The notes under the pieces are model-generated. The model was not told where the DNA came from, ran no database searches, and saw nothing but the letters and a program-made list of their open reading frames with translations. Positions 22,017 through 31,822 of a stretch of 33,700 bases of DNA are shown here, in pieces. This DNA comes from an uncultured Acidobacteriia bacterium (GTDB taxonomy: Bacteria; Acidobacteriota; Terriglobia; Bryobacterales; Bryobacteraceae), in contig CAINNJ010000013.1 in assembly GCA_903851195.1 (NCBI GenBank), positions 1-33,700 of the forward strand, given 5' to 3'. The stretch's first letter is position 1, and each line of letters begins with the position of its first letter. The position numbers were made by a program, and so were the translations under genes.

Positions 22017-25000
22017 ATGGCCGATCAAGTTCCAGACATCGCGGCAGCCAGAGCGGCGGGTTATTCGGACCGGGAAATTTTGGATATTGTCGGCCCGCGC
22101 ATGGGTGCCGACGTCAACGCCGGTTTGAAGGGGGGATATTCAGCAACCGAATTGCTGGATGTTCTCGTGCCGCCCAAGCCTCCGCAGGAAAAGCCCGCGC
22201 CAGCCCCAGCGCCAGAACCCGAAGCGCTGCCCGTGTCGGGACCGATGCTGGGCGTGACGAAGGGCGTAAAGCAGACCCTAGCCAAGACGCCGGGCGAGAT
22301 GGAAACCGCCGTTGGCGCGATGGTCAAATCTGCCGGTCAAGCCGAGGGCGTCGAGTCGAAGCGCGACGTGAGCTTGATGCAGCGTTTGGATGAAGGCGAA
22401 GATTTTGGCGCGTTGATGAAATCCGCGCCGAACGATCTTGCCCGACTGGCGCTGTCTCAGTATCGCCGCGCGTCGCCGGAAGAACGAGCGAAGATCAAGC
22501 AGACCGCGATCAACGAAATCGCATCGCCTCCAGGAGCCGTGGAGCGGGCCGGTCAGAACATCCTCGGCAAAGGTGCCGAGCGCACCGAGCAAGCGGAGAA
22601 GGATTTCCCGCTGACGGCAGAGGAGCAGAGCCGTCCCACGGTGCGGATCGCGCAGATGGTGGCCGGTATGATTCCCTATGTGGCGGCGGGTGCCACGGGA
22701 GGCGTGCCCGGCCTCGTGGCCTACGGCGGAGTCCAGAGTTTCGGCAAGACCTACGAGGAGGCGAAGAAGGCTGGCGCTTCCGACGAAGATGCAGCGGGAG
22801 CAGCAGCAATCAGCGGCGTCGTGCAAGGCGGACTAAACGCGGTGCCGATGCACAAGGCGCTCGACATCATCAAGCAGGTGCCCAATTCGGCAAAGGGCGA
22901 GTTCCTGAAAAACCTCGGGATTGAAGTCGCAAAATCAGGCGGCACGCTGCTGGCGTTCTCTCAGGTCTCGCAGCTTGCCGACAACTACATTGCAAAGCAG
23001 ACCTTCGACCCAACGCGCGAGGTAACGCAGGGCGTCGGTGATCTACAGAGCATGGCGGAGACCGCCATCGCAGGCGGGTTGCTGCCCGTGGTTCCCACTC
23101 TCGCCGCCCGCGCCTTCCGTCCGCGCACGCCAGCCGAAGTGGCAAAGCCTGTCCTCGACGCGACGACGAGAGACGATGCTATCGCGGCGGCGCGTCGCGT
23201 CGTGGCCGAGGGCACGCCAGTCGATATTAGCGAGATCACGCAGGCGGCTGAATACGGCACCCGAGGGGAGCAGGATCAGGCGCAGGCCGTTAAACTGTTC
23301 GACACGGCCTATGGCCGCAGCGGCAACATCGAGGAAGTCGACGGCGGCTATCAATTCCGAGGCAAGATTGATGGCCGTGATCGCGTCGTCCCTCTTGATG
23401 TCTGGGACGGCACGACCGAATTGCCGCAGCCCGAGGGTGCGCCGCCGTCGATCACGCCAGCAATGGCGAAAGCGCAGCGCGCGGTTTACGAAAAGCTGGG
23501 CGCAAACATCGTCTATCTGCACGACCCGCATGGAGAGATTCCGTTCGATGGCGTCTACGACCCGACCCAGCCGGACACGATATTCCTGTCCACCAATACC
23601 CAGCGTAACGCCGCGCAGGTCTTCACCCACGAGACGACCCACCTTCTCGACAATATCACGGTAGGCGAGGGCGAAAACCGCAAGAGCCTGTCAGACCTGT
23701 TCCGCGACAAGATCGCGGAGGGCATGACGAACGAGGGATTACGTCACGCCTACGAAACCTTCGGCAAGAGTGCCCCGGAAAGATCGGCTTACGGCACGGG
23801 ACCGGAAGGTGACGCCGCGCACGTCGATGCGGTTTGGGGGCACCTGATCGACGAATTCGGCGCGGACGTTGGCGGCGAGGCCCCCAAGTTCCAGACATTC
23901 CTTCCGAAGGTCATCGACGAAGTTCAGGCCCGCTACGGCGTCGATGCGGCGAAAGCCGTCGTGGCGAAGTTGCTTGATGGCATTCGCGATGTGATGCGGC
24001 GACTGCGAGAGTTCTATTCGCGCCCCGACGAACACGCAGAGTATGGCCAGCCGCCGACCGTCTCGCAGCACTGGCTGACAAACCTCGACGAGGTGCATGG
24101 CGTCGTGGCGAAGATGTGGGCAGAGAAGTTCGGCACGCAGGCGGAGAAGGAACAATCCGCCCTGCTGGATATGCGAAACAAGACCCAGCGCGACCGCTTC
24201 CTAGCCAACTTCGACCGGCCCGGTGCCGAGGTCCCGCCGCCGACCGCGCCGGAGGGCTTTGTCGGCCAGCGTCCGCCCGAGACCCCGGCCAGGGCCGCTG
24301 AAGCCCCGGCTCCTGTCATTGCCCCCGAGGCTCCCCGCCCTCCCGGCCCGATGAGCGACCCCGCCGCCTATGCCGAGGCTGCCAGCAGGGCGGCGACCTT
24401 CCGGCGCTGGCTGGGAGAGCTTGACGAACAACGCCGCTCAGCGGCCCCCGCAGGGCCACAGGCGACGTTTCTACGGCAGACCGAGGCTGCAATATTGTCG
24501 AAGGTCAACGGGATCGAGGACCGGCTGACGAAAACGCAGGCCGACCGGCTTGCTGCGGTGCGGTCTCAGTTGGATGCGCTGCACAATCCGGCTGGCGACA
24601 GTGCAGACATGGTGAAGGTGCGTCAGGCGCTGGCCGTCGAGCAAGAGCGCATGGCGCGCGCCGCGTCCATCGGCTCGCCTGCGGCCCCGATCCCCCGAGA
24701 CGTGAACGCAGGCCCCGCGCCGCGCGAGACGCAGATGCGTGGCCGGGCGGTCATGCCGGAGGCCCCTGTTAAGATTTCCGCCCAGGAAAGAGGGGCTGAG
24801 GCGACCCCTGTTGCCGAAAGTCCACAGCCGGTTGTTTCACTTGAAACCCCGGTCGCGCCGCCGCGCGCCGCCGCGCGCTCCGAGATTGCCCCCATTCCCG
24901 TCTCTCCGTTCCAAGCCAAGGTCCGCGCCGAGCGCGAGCGCCTGTGGGCAGAGGAAATGCCCGGTCGGAAGCGCGAAGGCGGCACGACCCGGCAGGGCCT

Positions 25001-28000
25001 AGCCAGCGCATCGGCGGCGAACGAACGGATGGTGACGGAATCGGCCCGCGACAAGGTGATGCGCGAGGAGGTCGGTGAAGACGCGATCATGGACGCCATC
25101 GAGCGCGGCCTGACGGATGACCAGATTTTCGCCGTCGCCCGGTTCTACCGGCCCGAGGAGGGCAAGACCCCGCAGCAGTCGTTCCGCGATGCCGTCGACC
25201 GCTACGCCGCCCTTGAACACGAGCAGGCTTTACGCGAAGAAGCGGCTGGCCTTTTCGATCCCGACTACGACGCGCTGAAGGTCAGCAATCCCGAGCTTGC
25301 CGGGATGGAACGCGCGTACCGCCTGATGGAGGAAGCCAATGCCCGCGAGCGTGAAGCCAGCGAAGCCCCTTTCGAGTCCAGCCAAGATGATGGAAACCGC
25401 CGCGCGGATACGCCGGAAGTTCCCGAACGATCCGGTGGCGAAGAAGCGGGCGGACAATCTGGCGGGCGCGGCGAGGTTTCTGGCGAAGAAGTAGGGCCGA
25501 GCAATACGCTTGGCCGCACCGCAAGCTGGGTCATCAAGAACAAGGCCACGGGCGAAATCCTATTCGAGACCTACGACCGCAAGAAGGTCGATGCGCTCAA
25601 CACCGACAAGTACGTGGCCGTTCCGATCCTTGAGCACCTTCAGGATTACAATCGGCGCGTTAAGGAGAACGGCGGCGAGGAGCCAAAATTCTCGCCTCGC
25701 GACGAGAAGAAGCCTGAGCTAATCATTCAGCACAACACGACAGCCGCCAACCTGCTGCACGCTGACAGGATGGGCGGACTGGCCGCGCCGTCTCTCGCGA
25801 TCACGAAGGCCGCGCACGGCAACACGAACTTTGGCGAGATTACGCTGATCGGTCCGAAGGACATGGCGAACCCGCGCGCGTCGGGTGCGAGGGTGTTCGG
25901 CGCGGACATCTACTCGCCCCGCTATCCCGAGGTCGTCTACAAGCACGACAGGGCATCGCTGAAGAAGATCAACGACATCCTCGAACCCTATCGCGAGGAA
26001 GGCGAACGTCCGCTTTATAGCGACGAGGGATCGACGCCGCGCGACCTTGAGGGCAACAAGGCTTTCAAGCGCTATGCCGAGGCGAACTTCAAAGAGGGCA
26101 GCTACGTCGACTGGAGCGCAGCGGGTCACGCTATCCTGCAAGAGGCCGGAGCAGCCGAGCGCATCTTCCGTGGCTTCTCCGACATGGGGAATCGGCGCTA
26201 CACCCCGCACACGCTGGAGAACGTCGTCCGCATCCTGAAGAAGGACATCCGTGGCGGCGAAAACTTCAACTACGGCGTCGGCTCGCTGCGCGCTCAGTTC
26301 ACGCCTGAGTTCCGCACTGTTGAGCAGATCAAGAAGAATTCAGACCGTCTCGTGACGAAGGAAGATTTCGACCGGATCAAGAAGGAGATCGACGCCGAGT
26401 TCTGGGAAGTGGCAGGCGAGCTACAGCCGTATTCTAATCGCGGCAAGGAATTCGGCTTTGGCGATGCGGTCATCAATGCCATGTCCGAAGCCCCGAAGCT
26501 GGGGCTGAAACGCGCGCTCGATGAGTACAACATCAAGGACGTGCCCGATGATGTTCTGAAGAGGGGCGCAGAGTTCCTGGAGAAACTTCGCAACCTGCCG
26601 ACAGAGTATTTCGAGACGAAACTACTGCGTGGCGTTGGCGTGCAGGAGTTCAACGTCGCCGTCGTGCCGGATAATGCAAACCCTCGCGTGCGCCAGATGC
26701 TTGAAAAGCGCGGCATCGACGTGCTCGAATACAAGTACGGTGACGAGGCGGATCGCAGGCGCGTGATCGCTGAAGCGGCGCAAGAGCGCCAGAGCCAAGT
26801 CATGTTCTCCCCGCGCCAGACCGAGACGCCGGAGTTCAGGCGCTGGTTCGGTGACAGCAAGGTCACTGACAGCAAGGGCAAGCCGGAGGTCGTCTATCAC
26901 GGCACTTCGGATAGCGTGTCGGCGTTCCAATTAGATCATCCCAATCGCAAGGATTCTGGATGGCTGGGGACCGGCGTGTACGCCACGTCTGACCCAGAGG
27001 TTGCAAACTCCTATGCTAGACTGAAGGGCGGAAGTGCTGCGCCAAATGTAATGCCGCTTTATGCCAAACTTGAAAATCCGTATTACGCGACCTTGCAGGA
27101 GAAGCAACGCTTCCAGATGCTGTCTCATGCGCGTGGGGGCGACGCGGGACGGGAAGCAGCCGACCGTTGGACTGCCGAACTGAAGGCGGCAGGCCATGAT
27201 GGCGTGATTCTTCAGTATCTCGCGAAAGATGTTGGCGAGGCGAACGCTGCCCGCGAGATTGTTGTCTTCGATCCTGCTGGCGTTAAATCCGCCATCGGCA
27301 ACAGCGGCGCGTTCGACCCGTCCAACCCCGACATCCGCATGTCGCCCAAGGAGGAGAAGCCGTTCTACTCCGCGCTGACCCGAGGGGTAGAAGGGCTGAA
27401 GCTCGACAAGGCAACGCCAGGCCAGTGGGAAGCCACGATCAAGAACATGCCGGGCGTTAAGGCCGAGGAGCGCGCGTGGTCGGGGGTTGAGGACTGGCTG
27501 CGCACGCAGACCAAGAGCGTTACGAAAGCCGAGGTGCTGGAACATCTGCGGCAGAACGAGGTGCAGGTTCAGGAGGTAATGCACGGCGCACTACGCGACA
27601 ACGTGGTGCCGGACGCCAAGGCGGAGGCGGATCATCTGGCGGCATGGAATGAGTTGAACGAGCAGATTCGCCCGTTGCGGGAGAAGCGAGACGCGCACGA
27701 CTACTACCCGGACAATTTCAGCTATGAGATTGAGGAAAAACTGAGTCGACTGGAGGAGGAACGCGAGAAGCTACACGCGCGCATGGTCGGCGAAACTGTT
27801 GCGCGGCAAGGGCTTTCGGGACAGCAGACCAAGTTCGACCAGTACACGCTTCCGGGCGGTCAAAATTATCGAGAGTTGCTGCTGACGCTGCCGGAGAAGG
27901 AAAATGAAAATCGGCTGGCGCTCAGTGAAGCGCGCCGCACACAGACCGACGCAGTGGTGGCTTACAAGCGGCTGATCGAAGAAGTTGGCCCCGGCGATCC

Positions 28001-31000
28001 GCGCACGAAAGAATCGCAGCAGAAATGGATTGACGCGGCCAAGGCGGTTGACGCGCTACAGGCCAAGGTCGATCAGGAGCCAAAGACTTTCACCGGCTCG
28101 CACTGGGACGAGCCCAACGTGCTGGCGCATGTCCGCTTCGACGACCGCACCGGGCCGAACGGGGAGAAGGTGCTGCACGTCGCGGAGGTGCAGAGCGACT
28201 GGCACCAGAAGGGGCGGAAGCTCGGCTACACCGATGGTCGCGGCGAGGAGATGAACCTTGAGGCCAAGCCTGTCCTCAAAGATGCTGGGCTTTCGCTCGA
28301 TCCCAACGATCTGCAATGGCTGCTGATGCACCCCGTCGATGGGCAGAACCAAGCACGGCTGCGCGTCCTCAAAGAACACTTCGGACAAGACTGGATTGAT
28401 GAGGCGCACGCAACGATGGGAGCGGGCAAGGTCCCCGACGCGCCCTTCAAAACCACATGGCCCGAACTCGCCCTGAAGCGGATGATTCGTTACGCGGCTG
28501 AGAACGGATACGACCGCCTGTCGTGGGATACCGGCGAGACGAATGCTGACCGTTACGATTTGAGCAAGAAGATCAGCCGTGTGCAGTGGCGCACGCGCGA
28601 GGGCGACGAAGGCGGCCAACTGATCGCCTACGACACCAATGGCCATGGCGTGCTCGACAAGAGAATGGCGACAGAGGAAGTGGCCGACCACATCGGCAAA
28701 GACGTGGCGGAAAAGTTGGTCAACGCCGACGTCAATCACTCAACTGTCAGCGGTCGCGAAGTGCGGGAGTTGAGCGGTCTCGACCTGAAGGTGGGTGGAA
28801 GCGGAATGACCGCTTTCTACGACAAGCAGTTGCCGCTGGTCGCCAACAAGATCGGCAAGAAGTTCGGGGCGAAGGTCGAGGAGACGCGCCTCGACGTTGA
28901 CGACGGCAAAGGGCCGATAGCTAAAACGCCGGAAGAAGCCATCAACCTGATTGCCGAGCGAACGAACCAGACCCCGGAGCAAGTTGTGGAGGCGTACGGC
29001 TACGCCAATGACCGAGACTATATGCGGCTGGCAAATGGGGAGGGTCGCGAAGGAGAGGTGTCGGCCCACAGCATTGAGATCACCCCGGCGATGCGCGACA
29101 GCGTGATGCAGGGCCAGCCGCTGTTCAGCCCGAAGATCACGGGCGAGAACAAGGCGCGCGTCTATACGCCGGAGCAGCGAGCGGCGTTCAAGGAGATGGG
29201 CGCGGAGACCGATCCCCCGGATGCGCGGGAATGGCTGCGCGAGCGCACCCGCAACCTGCCGGAAAAGGCGATCATCGCGACCCTCGACCGTTTCTATGGC
29301 ATCAAGGCGGACGACGGCCTTGGATACATGGGCCTGCGCCTGTCCAACACGGCGGCAGGAGCCATCGAGGGCTTCCGCACGGCGGCCACGCTGAAGTTCG
29401 ACGGCGCGGCCTATGCGGTCAAGGAGCGCACGGGCGGCGTGAAGGCGTTGATCGAAGGGCTGGGCGTGGAGGCGCACGACTTCGCGCGCTGGATCGCGGG
29501 CCATCGTGCGGGCATCCTGAAGGCAGAGGGCCGCGAGAACCTACTAGATGACAAGGCCATTGCCGGGCTGAAGTCGCTCAATCAGGGGCAACTTGCCGAG
29601 CCGTACACCTTGGCGAACGGCAAGACCACGTTGAGCCGGGAGGCTGCCTATCTGGATGCGCTGAAGAAATACCACGAGATCAACAAGAACGTGCTCCTTG
29701 ATCTTGTCGTGCCGAGCGGCCTGATGAAGAAGGCCGATGCCGAAAAGCTGCTCGCCAATCCGTATTACATCCCGTTCTACCGTGTCGATCCCGCTGCCGG
29801 GGATCAGTTCGTGGCCCCAGGTTCACGCTCCGCTTCGGTCGGGCAGAAGGCATTCGAGAAACTGAAGGGCGGCAAGGAGAAGCTGAATAGCGACCTCTGG
29901 GAGAATGCCGACAGCAACTGGTCGCACCTCATCGAAGCGGCGATCAAAAACCGTAACGCGATCCCGGTTCTGAAGACCGCGACGCAGCAGGGCGCGGCGA
30001 TCAAGATCACCGAGCAGCAGTACAAGCATCTCAGCGACAAAGAGCAGAAGGCCAACACCGTCTGGGTGATGGAGAACGGCGAGAAGCAGTATTACCGGAT
30101 CGAGGACGAGGGCTTGATGGCGGCAGTGTCGGTGCTGTCGCCGGTAAGCAACAACGCCATTGTGCGGACAGGCAAGGCGTTCAAGGAGTTGCAGCAGGCC
30201 GGCGTCACCATCAGCCCATTTTTCGCGATCAAGAACCTCATCCGGGACACGCAGCAAGTCTTGGCCACCACGCCGATTAGCTGGAACGTGGCCAAGAACC
30301 TTTACACCGGCTTCAAGGAAAACAACCTTGGGCGCGCGCTGGAGAACGTCGTGCGCACGGCGGTCGGGCAAGAGTCGCTACCCGCCAATATGAGCGACGC
30401 CGCGCTGAACGCCATGGTCGGTGGCGGCCTGATGCGCTTTGGCGACATGGTGGATACCGGCATCCGGCAGACCAAGATCGACAGCATTCTCGTGAACACG
30501 CCCGAGGGCGCGCGCACCTTCTGGGAGGGCCTAAAGGCCGCCGCAAATGCCTCCCGGAAGCTGCTCAATCAGAGCGAGGACGTAAGCCGAATTGCGCTCT
30601 ACAAACAGCTTGTCGACCAGGGGCTGCCGCACGACTTTGCGTCCTTTTCCGCCAAGGACATTGCCGACTTCACCTTGACCGGCGCATCGACCATCGTGCG
30701 CACCCTCACCTCGATGTCGGCGTTCACCAACCCGCGCGCACAGGGTCTCTACAAGGTGGCGCGCTCGGCGGCGGATGCGGAAAAAAACGTGGCGCTGGCA
30801 GTGGGCACGCGGGTCGGCATCGGCATCGGCATCCGGGCAGCGAAGGTGATCGCGGCGGGAATGCTGCTCAGCATGGCGCTCGATGCCATCTACGCCGACG
30901 ACCCAGACTACAAGAAGCGTGACGAAATGGATCGCAATACGAATTACTGGTTCAAGATCGGGGGCACCCAGTTTCGTATGCCAAAGGGTTTTGAGGTCGG

Positions 31001-31793
31001 CGCGCTGTCGCAGATGTCGGCGCTGTTTGCCGAGTCCTTCTACGACAAGCAAATGACCGCTGGCCGCGTCGTGAAGAACTGGGGTTCGATCCTCGCCAAC
31101 AATCTCAACCTCGACCCGACCCCGACCGCGCTCAAGCCGGTGGTCGACGTTCTCCTGAACAAGAGCAGCGCGAGCGGCAGCCCGATTGTGGGCCGAGGCA
31201 TGGAGCGGCTTCAGCCCGACCAGCGCTACACCATCAACAGCAGTTTGGCGGCGCGTGGCCTGAGCGGGGCGATGAACGCGGCCCTGCGGCTGACGCCCTT
31301 CAACATCGACGGCCTATCTCCGCTGCAAATCGACTACATGGCGCGGGCTTATACCGGATGGCTGGGCACGACGGCGATGCAGATGGGCGATGCCGTGGCG
31401 CGCTCCTTCACCAGCGAGCCTGCGCGCCCGGCTGGTGATCTCCTGTCTACCTTGACGGGCGGCATGGCCAGCAACACCTCGCGCCCGTCCAGCCTCTATG
31501 TGAACATGCTGTACGAGCAGGGCGACGGCATCGAGAAGGCGTACAACACCTATCGCGAGATGATCGGGCGTGGCGCGGTGGCGGACGCGCAAAAGTTCTT
31601 TGCCGCCAACAAGGACACCATCCAGAAGCACGGCGTTGTCAGCAGCCTGATGCGTCTGGAGGGCAATTTGAACCGGCAGATGCGCCTGATCGAGAATAAC
31701 CCGACCGCGACGCCGGAGCAGAAGAAGCTGCAACTGATGCAATTGAACGCGGCCAAGAACCGCGCGGCACAGCAGGCATTCGAGGTGCGGTAG
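22017..31793 (+). CDS. Giant polyvalent protein: zincin-like, ART-like and LPD38-type domains, 3258 aa
   Basis: Probably packaged and injected with the genome. Visible parts: two GYS-x-x-E-I/L-L-D repeats (15-50); a hydrophobic VAGMIPYVAAGATGGVPGLV segment (about 213-235); a metallopeptidase-like domain with HETTH at 538-542 and a likely third ligand in HLIDEFGAD (609-617); a Pro-rich linker (730-780) and disordered spacer to about 1000; an unnamed module (1234-1590); an ADP-ribosyltransferase-like domain (VVYHGTS near 1626, LGTGVYAT near 1650, to 1774); an FYSALTRGVEGLK module (from 1782); a VAEVQSDWHQKGRK module (2038-2370); and an LPD38-type C-terminus (about 2550-3258) with a hydrophobic stretch near 2930-2960. 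Four F/M-S-P-R/K linkers mark boundaries. GAGGAG precedes the ATG. Domain names follow recalled polyvalent-protein families; targets are unknown. Confidence 0.85.
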   Translation: MADQVPDIAAARAAGYSDREILDIVGPRMGADVNAGLKGGYSATELLDVLVPPKPPQEKPAPAPAPEPEALPVSGPMLGVTKGVKQTLAKTPGEMETAVGAMVKSAGQAEGVESKRDVSLMQRLDEGEDFGALMKSAPNDLARLALSQYRRASPEERAKIKQTAINEIASPPGAVERAGQNILGKGAERTEQAEKDFPLTAEEQSRPTVRIAQMVAGMIPYVAAGATGGVPGLVAYGGVQSFGKTYEEAKKAGASDEDAAGAAAISGVVQGGLNAVPMHKALDIIKQVPNSAKGEFLKNLGIEVAKSGGTLLAFSQVSQLADNYIAKQTFDPTREVTQGVGDLQSMAETAIAGGLLPVVPTLAARAFRPRTPAEVAKPVLDATTRDDAIAAARRVVAEGTPVDISEITQAAEYGTRGEQDQAQAVKLFDTAYGRSGNIEEVDGGYQFRGKIDGRDRVVPLDVWDGTTELPQPEGAPPSITPAMAKAQRAVYEKLGANIVYLHDPHGEIPFDGVYDPTQPDTIFLSTNTQRNAAQVFTHETTHLLDNITVGEGENRKSLSDLFRDKIAEGMTNEGLRHAYETFGKSAPERSAYGTGPEGDAAHVDAVWGHLIDEFGADVGGEAPKFQTFLPKVIDEVQARYGVDAAKAVVAKLLDGIRDVMRRLREFYSRPDEHAEYGQPPTVSQHWLTNLDEVHGVVAKMWAEKFGTQAEKEQSALLDMRNKTQRDRFLANFDRPGAEVPPPTAPEGFVGQRPPETPARAAEAPAPVIAPEAPRPPGPMSDPAAYAEAASRAATFRRWLGELDEQRRSAAPAGPQATFLRQTEAAILSKVNGIEDRLTKTQADRLAAVRSQLDALHNPAGDSADMVKVRQALAVEQERMARAASIGSPAAPIPRDVNAGPAPRETQMRGRAVMPEAPVKISAQERGAEATPVAESPQPVVSLETPVAPPRAAARSEIAPIPVSPFQAKVRAERERLWAEEMPGRKREGGTTRQGLASASAANERMVTESARDKVMREEVGEDAIMDAIERGLTDDQIFAVARFYRPEEGKTPQQSFRDAVDRYAALEHEQALREEAAGLFDPDYDALKVSNPELAGMERAYRLMEEANAREREASEAPFESSQDDGNRRADTPEVPERSGGEEAGGQSGGRGEVSGEEVGPSNTLGRTASWVIKNKATGEILFETYDRKKVDALNTDKYVAVPILEHLQDYNRRVKENGGEEPKFSPRDEKKPELIIQHNTTAANLLHADRMGGLAAPSLAITKAAHGNTNFGEITLIGPKDMANPRASGARVFGADIYSPRYPEVVYKHDRASLKKINDILEPYREEGERPLYSDEGSTPRDLEGNKAFKRYAEANFKEGSYVDWSAAGHAILQEAGAAERIFRGFSDMGNRRYTPHTLENVVRILKKDIRGGENFNYGVGSLRAQFTPEFRTVEQIKKNSDRLVTKEDFDRIKKEIDAEFWEVAGELQPYSNRGKEFGFGDAVINAMSEAPKLGLKRALDEYNIKDVPDDVLKRGAEFLEKLRNLPTEYFETKLLRGVGVQEFNVAVVPDNANPRVRQMLEKRGIDVLEYKYGDEADRRRVIAEAAQERQSQVMFSPRQTETPEFRRWFGDSKVTDSKGKPEVVYHGTSDSVSAFQLDHPNRKDSGWLGTGVYATSDPEVANSYARLKGGSAAPNVMPLYAKLENPYYATLQEKQRFQMLSHARGGDAGREAADRWTAELKAAGHDGVILQYLAKDVGEANAAREIVVFDPAGVKSAIGNSGAFDPSNPDIRMSPKEEKPFYSALTRGVEGLKLDKATPGQWEATIKNMPGVKAEERAWSGVEDWLRTQTKSVTKAEVLEHLRQNEVQVQEVMHGALRDNVVPDAKAEADHLAAWNELNEQIRPLREKRDAHDYYPDNFSYEIEEKLSRLEEEREKLHARMVGETVARQGLSGQQTKFDQYTLPGGQNYRELLLTLPEKENENRLALSEARRTQTDAVVAYKRLIEEVGPGDPRTKESQQKWIDAAKAVDALQAKVDQEPKTFTGSHWDEPNVLAHVRFDDRTGPNGEKVLHVAEVQSDWHQKGRKLGYTDGRGEEMNLEAKPVLKDAGLSLDPNDLQWLLMHPVDGQNQARLRVLKEHFGQDWIDEAHATMGAGKVPDAPFKTTWPELALKRMIRYAAENGYDRLSWDTGETNADRYDLSKKISRVQWRTREGDEGGQLIAYDTNGHGVLDKRMATEEVADHIGKDVAEKLVNADVNHSTVSGREVRELSGLDLKVGGSGMTAFYDKQLPLVANKIGKKFGAKVEETRLDVDDGKGPIAKTPEEAINLIAERTNQTPEQVVEAYGYANDRDYMRLANGEGREGEVSAHSIEITPAMRDSVMQGQPLFSPKITGENKARVYTPEQRAAFKEMGAETDPPDAREWLRERTRNLPEKAIIATLDRFYGIKADDGLGYMGLRLSNTAAGAIEGFRTAATLKFDGAAYAVKERTGGVKALIEGLGVEAHDFARWIAGHRAGILKAEGRENLLDDKAIAGLKSLNQGQLAEPYTLANGKTTLSREAAYLDALKKYHEINKNVLLDLVVPSGLMKKADAEKLLANPYYIPFYRVDPAAGDQFVAPGSRSASVGQKAFEKLKGGKEKLNSDLWENADSNWSHLIEAAIKNRNAIPVLKTATQQGAAIKITEQQYKHLSDKEQKANTVWVMENGEKQYYRIEDEGLMAAVSVLSPVSNNAIVRTGKAFKELQQAGVTISPFFAIKNLIRDTQQVLATTPISWNVAKNLYTGFKENNLGRALENVVRTAVGQESLPANMSDAALNAMVGGGLMRFGDMVDTGIRQTKIDSILVNTPEGARTFWEGLKAAANASRKLLNQSEDVSRIALYKQLVDQGLPHDFASFSAKDIADFTLTGASTIVRTLTSMSAFTNPRAQGLYKVARSAADAEKNVALAVGTRVGIGIGIRAAKVIAAGMLLSMALDAIYADDPDYKKRDEMDRNTNYWFKIGGTQFRMPKGFEVGALSQMSALFAESFYDKQMTAGRVVKNWGSILANNLNLDPTPTALKPVVDVLLNKSSASGSPIVGRGMERLQPDQRYTINSSLAARGLSGAMNAALRLTPFNIDGLSPLQIDYMARAYTGWLGTTAMQMGDAVARSFTSEPARPAGDLLSTLTGGMASNTSRPSSLYVNMLYEQGDGIEKAYNTYREMIGRGAVADAQKFFAANKDTIQKHGVVSSLMRLEGNLNRQMRLIENNPTATPEQKKLQLMQLNAAKNRAAQQAFEVR

Positions 31794-31822
31794 ATAGTTT
31801 TCCAGCACAACTTGAAGTAAGA

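Noticed and set aside
22017-31793. Giant protein as an N4-like virion RNA polymerase
   Set aside because: Size and context suggested it, but I could see no polymerase motif, while peptidase-like, ART-like and LPD38-type features are visible.
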